Assembly (NCBI RefSeq): GCF_003481985.1
Contig: NZ_QUMD01000024.1
Coordinates: 1-54,807, forward strand
DNA from: Clostridium sp. OF09-36
GTDB lineage: Bacteria; Bacillota; Clostridia; Lachnospirales; Lachnospiraceae
Length of the DNA stretch: 54,807 nt
Reading direction: 5' to 3'
The notes beneath the pieces are model-generated. The model saw nothing but the letters and a program-made list of their open reading frames with translations, did not search any database and was not told where the DNA came from. How positions within the stretch are numbered: the first letter of the stretch is position 1; each line of letters begins with the position of its first letter. Shown here piece after piece: positions 35,377 to 42,872 of the stretch. The translations under genes and the position numbers were made by a program.

Positions 35377-36567
35377 GTGAAACGGTATGGCAATCTTTAT
35401 GAAAAAATCTGTTCAATGGATAACCTGTATCTTGCGTTTCAACACGCAAAGAAAGGCAAAGGATGGTACAAGGAAGTTCAGCAGATTGAGAAAAGACCAT
35501 ACTACTATTTGGCTGGTCTGCAATGGATGCTTCAAAACCATTTATACAAAACTTCGGAATATGCCACTTTTACGAAAAAGGACGGCAAGAAGGAACGGGA
35601 AATATACAAACTTCCATTCTTCCCTGACAGAATTGCACAATGGGCGGTTTTACAGGTGATTGAACCGCAGTTATTAGCGTATTTCACTGATGACACATAT
35701 TCAGCAATACCAAACAAGGGTATTCATGCAGCATACAAGAAGTTACGGTTGGCGGTTGATACCGTGCCGGAAGAAATGACCTATTGTTTGAAAATAGACT
35801 GCAAGAAATTTTACCCTTCCATTGACCATGAAACACTAAAACAGAAGTTCAGACGGAAGTACAAAGACCCTGAACTGCTTGAACTGATTGATGAAGTAAT
35901 TGATTCAATCAGCACTTGTCCGGCAACGGATGAAAACATTGAATTTTATCGGTCTTGTGGTAATGAAATCAAGATAGTGAAGGTAAACGGCAAGGACTTC
36001 ATTGAAGGTGTCGGTATTCCAATAGGGAATTACTTTTCACAGTATGACGGCAATTTCTTCCTATCAGGTTTTGACCACTGGATAAAAGAAGTTAAGCGGG
36101 TAAAGCACTATTACCGTTATATGGATGATATTTGTATTTTTGCAAGAACCAAAGAAGAACTGCATCAGTTACTTACAGAAATCAATGAATACTTCATACA
36201 GAATTTGAAATTAAGAATAAAAGGCAACTATCAGATATTCCCTTCGTTCATCCGGGGTATTGATTTTGTAGGGTACAGGATTTTCTTGAAAGATACCCTT
36301 CTTAGAAAATCCACCTGTCAGGAATTTGAACGGAAAATGACCGCAATCAGGAAGAAGATTGAAAGCGGTCAGGAAATGAACTATTCAGAATGGTGTGCAA
36401 TCAATTCCTATAAGGGTTGGTTGAAATATTGTGATAGCAGCCGATTGTCTGAAAAATATATTGAACCAATTCAGCCTTATGCTGATAGGTACTATAAAGA
36501 TCATATCAAGAAAGGTGGTAAAAAGCATGAAAGAGTACGGAAAAGTACGCAGTACAAAGCAGCCTGA
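35377..36567 (+). CDS. DGR reverse transcriptase
   Basis: About 396 residues from GTG 35377, which has AAGGGAA upstream; the open frame runs back to 35275 but lacks a site there. Motifs in order: LPFFPDRIAQWAVLQ, KIDCKKFYPSIDH (first Asp), PIGNYFSQ, the DGR-type motif 4 in place of the QGxxxSP seen elsewhere, YMDD (248-251, catalytic), and GIDFVGY. The family copies the template RNA with errors at adenines, and cDNA then replaces the VR. It is close to the template and target, all on one strand. No Avd-like accessory gene is seen. Confidence 0.94.
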   Translation: MKRYGNLYEKICSMDNLYLAFQHAKKGKGWYKEVQQIEKRPYYYLAGLQWMLQNHLYKTSEYATFTKKDGKKEREIYKLPFFPDRIAQWAVLQVIEPQLLAYFTDDTYSAIPNKGIHAAYKKLRLAVDTVPEEMTYCLKIDCKKFYPSIDHETLKQKFRRKYKDPELLELIDEVIDSISTCPATDENIEFYRSCGNEIKIVKVNGKDFIEGVGIPIGNYFSQYDGNFFLSGFDHWIKEVKRVKHYYRYMDDICIFARTKEELHQLLTEINEYFIQNLKLRIKGNYQIFPSFIRGIDFVGYRIFLKDTLLRKSTCQEFERKMTAIRKKIESGQEMNYSEWCAINSYKGWLKYCDSSRLSEKYIEPIQPYADRYYKDHIKKGGKKHERVRKSTQYKAA

Positions 36568-36793
36568 ACAGAAAGTCATTGATGACTATTCAGTTTGGGT
36601 TGCTGCAAACATCACCCCGGTCACAGAAGCCGGGACAGATGAACAGCCGGGATTCACTGGTTATGAATATGACCTGACCCAGTACACCAAGGATGAATAC
36701 ATCAAAATGATTGATGACAGGAACGCATCTTTGGAAGATCAGATGACACAGGCACAGGAAGCCATGTGTGAAATCTATGAAATGATGGCATAA
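36527..36793 (+). CDS. Small coiled-coil phage protein after the RT
   Basis: An 88-residue protein: a Lys-rich start (MKEYGKVRSTKQPEQKVI), a Thr/Gly-rich middle and a C-terminal helix (EDQMTQAQEAMCEIYEMMA). It overlaps the RT end by 41 bases. Similar short proteins follow fibre genes in related phages even without DGRs, so it is not claimed as a DGR accessory. Too short and too different to be the usual four-helix Avd. Confidence 0.62.
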   Translation: MKEYGKVRSTKQPEQKVIDDYSVWVAANITPVTEAGTDEQPGFTGYEYDLTQYTKDEYIKMIDDRNASLEDQMTQAQEAMCEIYEMMA

Positions 36794-36808
36794 GGAAGGG
36801 GTGAGAAT

Positions 36809-36943
36809 ATGGCAAACATTTATGCAGCACTTATCATCAAGGGTAAGAAGTCAATCAATGATGTTCCTGACAAGATCAGGGATGAAGTCAAACAGGTGCT
36901 TATTGATGAAGGACACCCGGAACTGGCAGAAGGTGGTAACTGA
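36809..36943 (+). CDS. CD1375-type small phage protein, copy 1
   Basis: A 44-residue protein, MANIYAALIIKGKKSINDVP and a charged end. It belongs to the CD1375-like group seen at the end of tail operons before holin genes in Firmicutes phages. A homologous second copy follows. Function unknown. Confidence 0.7.
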   Translation: MANIYAALIIKGKKSINDVPDKIRDEVKQVLIDEGHPELAEGGN

Positions 36944-36993
36944 TGTTGTTTCAGTTCATCATAAAAATTTTATTCAGAAAGGATGTGGAATCT

Positions 36994-37119
36994 ATGGCAG
37001 TGATCTATGCAACCCTTATCATTAAGGGCAAGAAAACCTTTGCTGATGTACCTGAGAAAATCAAGGACAAAGTGAAGGAAGTTCTGATTGACCTTGATTG
37101 CCCTGAATTAGCAGAGTAA
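36994..37119 (+). CDS. CD1375-type small phage protein, copy 2
   Basis: A 41-residue paralogue of the previous gene (MAVIYATLIIKGKKTFADVP, similar end LAE). ATG 36994 is chosen because AGAAAGGATG lies 8 bases upstream; an in-frame ATG at 36943 would add 17 hydrophobic residues and overlap the previous stop, so the longer form remains possible. The pair arose by tandem duplication. Confidence 0.68.
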   Translation: MAVIYATLIIKGKKTFADVPEKIKDKVKEVLIDLDCPELAE

Positions 37120-37135
37120 TCAACAGACAAGGAAA

Positions 37136-37200
37136 TTATCACAGGAACAAAAACAACCGCTATATGACCCTTATATGAGGTCACAAGCGGTTGTTTTTAT
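37136..37200 (+). terminator. Terminator with conserved element copy 3 before the lysis genes
   Basis: AAACAACCGCT (37151-37161) pairs perfectly with AGCGGTTGTTT (37186-37196), then TTAT. The long loop holds the 25-base element (37159-37183) found at 19540-19564 and, diverged, at 25259-25283, with its upstream TTATCA (37136-37141) at the same 17-base spacing. An inner TGACC/GGTCA stem adds structure. Probably attenuates or starts lysis-gene transcription. Confidence 0.72.
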
Positions 37201-37220
37201 GTTCAGAAAGGACAGAGAAA

Positions 37221-37643
37221 ATGAAACAGACTATTTGCAGTGTATTAGGTGTGATTGGTTCAGCAATCGCATCTTTTTTTGGTGGTTGGGATGCGGGACT
37301 TGCAACCCTTCTGATCTTCATGGGTCTTGATTATATTTCAGGACTGATTGTTGCGGGGGTGTTCAAGAACAGTCCCAAGACAGACACAGGTTCACTTGAA
37401 AGTAAGGCGGGGTGGAAAGGTCTTTGCAGAAAGTGCATGACCCTGATTTTTGTACTGGTTGCGTACCGCCTTGATCTTGTCATTGGCACAAATTACATCA
37501 GGGATGCAGTAATCATTGCGTTCATTGCCAATGAAACAATTTCCCTTGTGGAAAATGCGGGTCTTATGGGGTTACCACTCCCGGCAGTCATCACCAAGGC
37601 TATTGATATTTTACAGAAAAAGACAGAAAGTGAGGGTGAATAA
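37221..37643 (+). CDS. Phage holin (toxin secretion/phage lysis holin family)
   Basis: A 140-residue membrane protein with three or four hydrophobic helices (about 4-24, 25-50, 75-95, 98-125). The GLDYISGLIVAG segment and SKAGWKGLCRKCMTL loop are diagnostic of the Holin_4 family. It would form pores so the endolysin can reach the wall. ATG 37221 has AAAGGACAGAG upstream. Confidence 0.92.
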   Translation: MKQTICSVLGVIGSAIASFFGGWDAGLATLLIFMGLDYISGLIVAGVFKNSPKTDTGSLESKAGWKGLCRKCMTLIFVLVAYRLDLVIGTNYIRDAVIIAFIANETISLVENAGLMGLPLPAVITKAIDILQKKTESEGE

Positions 37644-37645
37644 TT

Positions 37646-38438
37646 ATGAGTTTAGTAGTAGGTTCAGCAAGAATTGATGAAAACGGCAAGATTTCCGGCG
37701 GTGTGTTGGGTGACAACAACGGTAGGGAAGTAAGTACACAGCCGTACTATTTGCACAGCAAGGTTGGTATGTTTTAGACCAAAAACTGTTGCACTTGCAA
37801 ATGGTCTTGCATCTGCAATGTCAGATGCGTGTGCAAATGACCATATCGGTTACGATCAGTCTAACCGTTATGGTGTCATTAAGATGGTCAGAAAATATGG
37901 CAGCATGAAAGCAATCAAAGAAAAGACAGAAGCAGACTGTTCTTCTTTGGTTCGTGGTTGTTGTATTCAGAACGGTTTTGACCCCGGTGATTTTGCAACA
38001 TCAGGTGAAGCAGCCAAACTTGAAGCAACTGGAAAATTTGAAAAAAGGCAGTCTGTCAGTGCTAATACTGTTTTATATAATGGTGATGTACTGGTTACAA
38101 AAACATCAGGTCACACTGTTATTGTAGTAAGTGGAAACAGTAGATCAGCAAGCAACAGTCAGAGTGCTGCACCAGTTACTTCAAAGACCGCAAAGTCATC
38201 TGCACAGAAAAAGTCATCTGCCGTTGCCGGAACATATAAGACAAGCACTGATTGTTATATGCGTAACGGTGCGGGAAAACAGAACACATCAATGGTTGTG
38301 TTAGAACAGGGGACAGAAGTGAAGTGCTATGGTTACTATTCTGAATATCAGGGTGTAAAATGGCTTTATGTTCAGGTAACGTACAGGGGTGTGAAATACA
38401 CTGGTTTTGTTTCTGAACGTGTCCTGAATAAACAGTAA
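37646..38438 (+). CDS. Endolysin with NlpC/P60-like N-terminus and SH3-like end (frameshifted)
   Basis: ATG 37646 opens MSLVVGSARIDENGKISGGV, then the frame breaks twice: adding one G at 37762-37763 and one A at 37776 restores the expected GWYVLRPKTVAL and a 264-residue protein. The enzymatic part has ADCSSLVRGCC (catalytic Cys) and SGHTVIV (His); a Ser/Ala/Lys-rich linker leads to an SH3-like wall-binding end (YMRNGAGKQNTSM, then YTGFVSERVL). Two losses within 15 bases point to sequence error or a dead gene; without repair no full enzyme is made from this copy. Confidence 0.82.
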
Positions 38439-38476
38439 CCGGGTGTTACTAATTTGTTACTAAATAGCGGGATTTT

Positions 38477-38770
38477 GTGAGATTTGCGGAGATATTCAAA
38501 ATTGAACTTTTCAGCAAATACGGGCAAAAAGCGGGGTGTTATATCAATGAAATTTATGATATAATAAGTGACGAGGAAAAGAAAAGCCTTATTACTTATC
38601 TCATAAAAGAAATTCAGATATATCCAAATGGGGAGTCAGAGCAGCCTTTGAAGTCGATAGAGTTTAATTTCCCAATATATCGGGATGGTCAAGAGGTAAG
38701 GCGGCTCTTGTGGGAAAAAGGTAATACCGTTGAGACGGTATGTTTACTCTCGCGTAAAGCCCCAGTTTAA
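38477..38770 (+). pseudogene. Serine recombinase C-terminal remnant
   Basis: The frame encodes only the last about 95 residues of a large serine recombinase (SLITYLIKEIQIYPNGESE, LKSIEFNFPIYRDGQEV, RRLLWEKGNTVETVCLLSRK). The catalytic N-terminal and DNA-binding parts are absent. It starts 38 bases after the endolysin, where the phage module ends, so it marks a junction at which the phage or another element replaced the rest of the gene. The recombinase itself cannot be active. Confidence 0.72.
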
Positions 38771-38790
38771 GCGGGTTTGCGGGCTTTTGT
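38756..38790 (+). terminator. Terminator at the end of the recombinase remnant
   Basis: AAAGCCC (38756-38762) pairs with GGGCTTT (38781-38787) followed by TGT. It overlaps the stop of the remnant and is the natural end of that gene family's operon. Confidence 0.55.
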
Positions 38791-38995
38791 GTCAGATATG
38801 AACCTGTGTTTTTAGAAGGAAAATATGAGAATTTTTAAGTGTTTTAATAGGGGTGTTAAAAAAACTGCGTAATTAGCTTTGTGCGCCGAGATTTTATCGG
38901 GCTAAAGCTGTGCGCGGATTTTACATCTCTATTTTTACGTCCTTTTTATGGGACATTAAAATTTGTAAAATATAAAGGCAAAGCGAGGCACTATC

Positions 38996-39472
38996 ATGAG
39001 ACGTATTTTACTAAGCATGAAGCCCTATGGGTGGGAGATTGTAAAGAGTCAAGAAAAAATATACGAATATAGAAAACGGTTTATGCATGAGGAGGTTGAA
39101 GCATATTTATACCTTAGCAGACCACTTTCAGGAATTTCTGGAGTCATCACAATGGGAAAAGGAATAGAACTAGACGATTTGAAGAAAAAATACAAAAATA
39201 CATCAGAGGTATATTCAAGGATATGTCAATACGAAAGTAGAGGTAATAAGATGATGATGCCAATACTAAGCATTTGTGAGACTAATTTTATTAGCAAAGG
39301 AAAAATAGAAATTGATATAGGCAGATTTATTGTTCCGCAAGGATTTTATTATTTAGAGGGGACAGAATTGGAAGGCTATCTGGATGAAAATCTGGTGAAA
39401 AATAACGCAATAAAAATAGACATCAATAGATTTCAAGTAGCTGATGAAATATGTAGAAATTATAAATACTAA
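38996..39472 (+). CDS. ASCH/PUA-like domain protein
   Basis: A 158-residue protein. The first third (ILLSMKPYGWEIVKSQEKIY, YEYRKRF, AYLYLSRPLSGISGVITMGK) has the ASCH pattern: 'L.SIKPEW...I..G.K..E.RK.', a beta-barrel that binds RNA or modified bases. The C-terminal part is not recognised. AT-rich codon use contrasts with the phage to the left. It precedes the restriction-modification genes on the same strand, but 170 bases away. It could sense modified nucleotides, which is inference. Confidence 0.7.
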   Translation: MRRILLSMKPYGWEIVKSQEKIYEYRKRFMHEEVEAYLYLSRPLSGISGVITMGKGIELDDLKKKYKNTSEVYSRICQYESRGNKMMMPILSICETNFISKGKIEIDIGRFIVPQGFYYLEGTELEGYLDENLVKNNAIKIDINRFQVADEICRNYKY

Positions 39473-39560
39473 CCATTTTTTTTGCAAAAATTATGAACCG
39501 AGGTTTGAGTTTTTTGAAGAGTGCGAATAAAACAAAAAGAATTAAAAAGCAATATAAAGA

Positions 39561-39589
39561 TTGAGTTTACGCTCTTTTTATGGTAAAAT
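39561..39589 (+). promoter_or_regulatory. Promoter of the XRE-methylase operon
   Basis: TTGAGT (39561-39566), 17 bases, then TAAAAT (39584-39589). It lies 54 bases before the XRE start codon; AGGAGG follows near 39634. No inverted repeat is obvious in it. Confidence 0.6.
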
Positions 39590-39642
39590 CAAACTGCTGT
39601 TGTTATACAATTAAATGACGATTTGGAATACTAGGAGGAAAA

Positions 39643-39846
39643 ATGAAATTTACATACAAAAAACTATGGAAATTACTTATAGATAAAGATATGAAAAAAA
39701 CAGAGCTTATAAATTTGGCGCAGATTAGTAAATCATCAGTTACAAAATTAGTACATGATGAAAATGTCACAACGGATGTGTTGTTAAAGATTTGTGTCGC
39801 ATTAGATTGTGAAATATCTGATATTATGGAAATCGTGAAGGAATAA
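39643..39846 (+). CDS. Small XRE-family regulator (Cro/CI)
   Basis: A 67-residue helix-turn-helix protein (KTELINLAQISKSSVTKLVH, then TTDVLLKICVALDCEISDIM), a compact XRE of the type that controls restriction-modification operons. It lies 11 bases before the first methylase gene, so it is the likely controller that delays restriction until DNA is methylated. Strong AGGAGG precedes it. Confidence 0.88.
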   Translation: MKFTYKKLWKLLIDKDMKKTELINLAQISKSSVTKLVHDENVTTDVLLKICVALDCEISDIMEIVKE

Positions 39847-39857
39847 GGAGACCAGCT

Positions 39858-40688
39858 ATGAAAAGAGCAGCATTACCATTTAGATATCCAGGTGGAAAAT
39901 ATTACGCAATGGATATTTTACAACCTTATTGGGAGGCAGTAGACTGTACAGAGTATAGAGAACCATTTGCAGGCGGAGCAACCGTTTTTTTTCATAAACC
40001 AAAAGCTGAATTAAATTGGTTGAATGATTTAGACTCAGAATTGATGGAATGTTATAGAACTATGCAGGATCCTTTTTTAAGAGAAAAAATGGCAGAAGAA
40101 TTTAAATCAGAGATTGCTTCAAAAGAGAGATGGAAAGAAATATATGAAAGTGTTCCAGAGAACAATTATGAGATAGCAAAAAAATATTATTACTTGAATA
40201 GAACATCGTTCAGTGGAAAGTTAGTCTCTGCTGCATGGGGATATCGTCCGAAAAGAAGTTTGCCTCCTGAAAGGTGGTTTGAAAGAATCATACCATGTGG
40301 AGAGGCTTTAGAAGGAGTTAGACTTACCAATTTGGATTTTTCTGACGTTATTAGAGCACCGGGAGACAATGTTCTTTTATATGTTGATCCCCCATATTAT
40401 TTGCCACCTAAGCATAAGCATTATAGGTGCGGATTTGATATTGAAGATCATATTAGATTGGCTGAAGAACTTAAAAGAACAAATCATAAATTCTTTCTTA
40501 CATATGATGACTGTCCTGAAATACGGGAGTTGTATAATTGGGCGAATATTTATGATGTTAATTTTACATATAGAGTGGATAATTCAGCAGTTAGAAATGG
40601 CGCAAGACAGGTTGGATTTGAGTTGATAATCACCAATTTTATGATTCCACAGCAAATGTCTTTTTTGGAAGGAGAAAGTAGATTATGA
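39858..40688 (+). CDS. D12-class DNA adenine-N6 methyltransferase 1
   Basis: A 276-residue Dam-type enzyme: RYPGGKYY near the start, PFAGGATVFF (motif I, SAM binding), NDLDSELM, and YVDPPYY (motif IV, catalytic DPPY), with the DDCPEIRELY end. It methylates adenine in a target the sequence does not reveal. It overlaps the second methylase by 4 bases, and both share the DPPYY core and the FDIEDHIR region, showing duplication. Confidence 0.93.
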   Translation: MKRAALPFRYPGGKYYAMDILQPYWEAVDCTEYREPFAGGATVFFHKPKAELNWLNDLDSELMECYRTMQDPFLREKMAEEFKSEIASKERWKEIYESVPENNYEIAKKYYYLNRTSFSGKLVSAAWGYRPKRSLPPERWFERIIPCGEALEGVRLTNLDFSDVIRAPGDNVLLYVDPPYYLPPKHKHYRCGFDIEDHIRLAEELKRTNHKFFLTYDDCPEIRELYNWANIYDVNFTYRVDNSAVRNGARQVGFELIITNFMIPQQMSFLEGESRL

Positions 40689-41535
40689 TTTCACAATATA
40701 CTGTAGAACCATATAAAAAAGCGACAGATGCGATCAAATCTCCGTTGAGATATCCAGGAGGAAAATTTTATGCATTGAAACATATAATGCCTTACATTGT
40801 GTGTGTTCCTCATGATGAGTATCGAGAACCGTTTATGGGTGGCGGTTCAGTCTTTTTTGCAAAAAGAAGGTTAAGTATAATATCATCAATGATTTGGAAA
40901 CAGAAATAATAGATTTATATCGGTGGATCCAGGATGCTGAGAGATGTGAACAGTTAATTGAAATGTTAAGTCGTGAAGAGGCAACCAGGGAAAGACATGC
41001 GATAATAAAGGAATTAGTTGTAGAGACAGAGATTGAAAAGGTATTCAAGACATACTATTTGAATAGAACATCTTACAGTGGAATTATTAATCGACCTGCA
41101 TGGGGGTATGCAGAAGGAAAAAGTTCACCTCCTAAAAACTGGGGGAATTTTTTGAGAACTGCTTCAAAAAAATTAGTAGATGTAGAAATGTTTTCGCTAG
41201 ATTTTACAGAGATACTGAATATGCCGCCAAAAGGTCGAGATGTACTTATATATTTAGATCCGCCATACTATCACGCTGACCAAAAAAGGGCATACACAAA
41301 ACCATTTGATATTGAAGATCATATTAGAGTAGCGCATGCCCTTAGAAATACAAAATATAATTTTTGTTTATCCTATGATGATTGCCCAGAAATAAGAGAA
41401 CTGTATTCTTGGGCAAATATTAACGACGTGAGTTGGCTTTATAATACTGATAATAAGCCAGGTCAAAGTCGAAAAGCCTGCAAGGAGGTTATTATAACTA
41501 ATTACGAGACGAAACATATTAATTCCATTTTGTGA
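40685..41535 (+). CDS. D12-class DNA adenine-N6 methyltransferase 2 (frameshifted)
   Basis: The second methylase opens PLRYPGGKFYALKHI and PFMGGGSVFFAKR, then breaks at 40867-40868; adding one A continues NDLETEIIDLYRWIQDAE and LDPPYYH (DPPY motif), giving 283 residues. It resembles methylase 1 in the whole core. Two D12 methylases next to one nuclease often mean a non-palindromic target, one enzyme per strand, although two-methylase GATC systems also exist. Its 3' end overlaps the end of the convergent restriction gene by 17 bases. Confidence 0.88.
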
Positions 41536-42774
41536 GCCATTCAGGATTTATTTTGTATTGTAATAAATCCTTAAACATAATATATTGATGTGAAGCGATT
41601 CGTGTAGTATATGTTGGGTGGGTACTTAGTGCTGCCACCGGCACACAATAATATGACCATTTATAATTTGGAGTTCCAAAATATTCAAGATTATATTTGT
41701 TGGTATAAGGTGGATCCATTGCCATTATTACATATTCAAAGTCAGATATTTTGTATAACCTACTTTGTGTTGGATGGTCATTTACACGTCCTCTTGATAA
41801 TTGTGTTTCACAGTCAATACGTGAGTTCTGACCATCGAAACGACAGCCAGAGAAGGTAAGGCCTTTTACTTGAAAACGAATATAGTTATTTTCTTTGCTC
41901 TGCAATACTAAATCACTCTTTTCCGGACGATCTAAACCAGTGATGGTTGGAGGAAAAACAGTTATCGAGTTTTGGAAAAAGAGATTGCTTAAAGAGCGTT
42001 CACGAATGAAGCCACGCATATTCATATCCCAAATTCGAAAGTTCTCAATTCTAAAGATGGCTTCAAGTATATATTCGCTACGAACGTCCATTGCAGAAGC
42101 AGATAATGGTAAAATCTCATTTGAATCTAGAGTTGTTATCGATCTAGGAAAGACAAGAGATTTGGAAATACCAAGTTTATTAAAGTCATTGATATATTGT
42201 CCATTTTCAATGTTTATATACATTGGACTTTGAATGTACTCGTCATGATCTGGAACTCTTGGAAGTTCGTTTTTAGGGATGATGTCAACCTGGAAAGGCT
42301 CGTATGAAACCAATCCAACTAGATAATCTGCGAAATCTGATACTTTATGATAGTAATCGAAAGATTCCAATTCGGATTTGGCGCCATGAGTCTTATGCGT
42401 TTTATAAGAAACGGTGTTTTCGGAACATCCATTTACATAAGGCGTCTTTAATTGAAGAGTGATATTATTAACGATTAGATCAGTATCACCGTCTCCACCG
42501 ATGTCTGTGCATGAAATAGAATTATTGATAAGCATTTTTTCAAATATTATCTCAAATGCATGACCTTTAACTGTGCGTTTTACTTCAGACTATTAGCAAT
42601 AATTTCGTCTAAAGAAAGTCTGTCAATAGCTAATGCAGTGCACAGTGATTCAAGTTTCTGATTGGGGCTAAGTTCTTTTGCCGTTGAACAGTTATAGTAG
42701 TTGCATGCAGCAGAGGCAATTTCGGCAATACGACCGGTAGTTATGTGTGATGAAAAATAATCTTGTATATTCAA
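41519..42774 (-). CDS. Type II restriction endonuclease-like protein with two D-QxK motifs (frameshifted)
   Basis: Two minus-strand frames (42774-42580 and 42535-41519) join into one 418-residue gene if one base is added at the TT run 42584-42585: the end of the first, ANSLK, then leads into VKRTVKGHAFEIIFEKM. The joined protein has two nuclease-like motifs, D-x8-QLK (DLIVNNITLQLKT) near residue 95 and D-x13-QVK (SDLVLQ then FQVKG) near 290, both PD-(D/E)XK-like with Gln in the usual Glu place. TTG 42774 has AAAGGAG upstream. Convergent with the methylases, it is the likely restriction enzyme. The cut site is unknown. Confidence 0.7.
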
Positions 42775-42794
42775 TGTGAATTCTCCTTTTATTG

Positions 42795-42815
42795 TTGATA
42801 TGTACATTATATCAA
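42795..42815. promoter_or_regulatory. Dyad operator between the restriction gene and the HhH-GPD operon
   Basis: TTGATAT (42795-42801) and ATATCAA (42809-42815) form a perfect 7-bp inverted repeat with a 7-base centre. It overlaps the -10 box of the minus promoter and lies in the divergent gap, where a controller protein (probably the small XRE) could shut off restriction-gene transcription. Confidence 0.55.
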
Positions 42816-42833
42816 AAAAGAGGAAAATAACAA
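42806..42833 (-). promoter_or_regulatory. Promoter of the restriction endonuclease gene
   Basis: On the minus strand: TTGTTA (42833-42828), 16 bases, TATAAT (42811-42806). It fires toward the TTG start at 42774. The -10 box overlaps the dyad operator. Confidence 0.6.
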
Positions 42834-42872
42834 TTGGACAGTGCAAACTACATAAAAAGAGGAAGTGATTTT

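Noticed and set aside
36431..36526. Longer N-terminus for the small gene after the RT
   Set aside because: That part overlaps the RT and lacks a ribosome site; ATG 36527 has AAAGGTGG.
41611..42233. Plus-strand short frames opposite the restriction gene
   Set aside because: No start signals and overlap the better supported minus-strand enzyme.
5364..42585. Programmed frameshifting in the ATPase, primase, sheath, baseplate J, methylase 2 and restriction genes
   Set aside because: No X-XXY-YYZ slippery heptamer at the joins and each needs the same single-base addition; only the chaperone has the proper site.
42580..42774. Separate 64-residue controller (C) protein before the restriction gene
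   Set aside because: Adding one base joins it to the restriction frame with a helix (GHAFEIIFEKM) and a whole-codon length, so it is better read as the enzyme's N-terminus.
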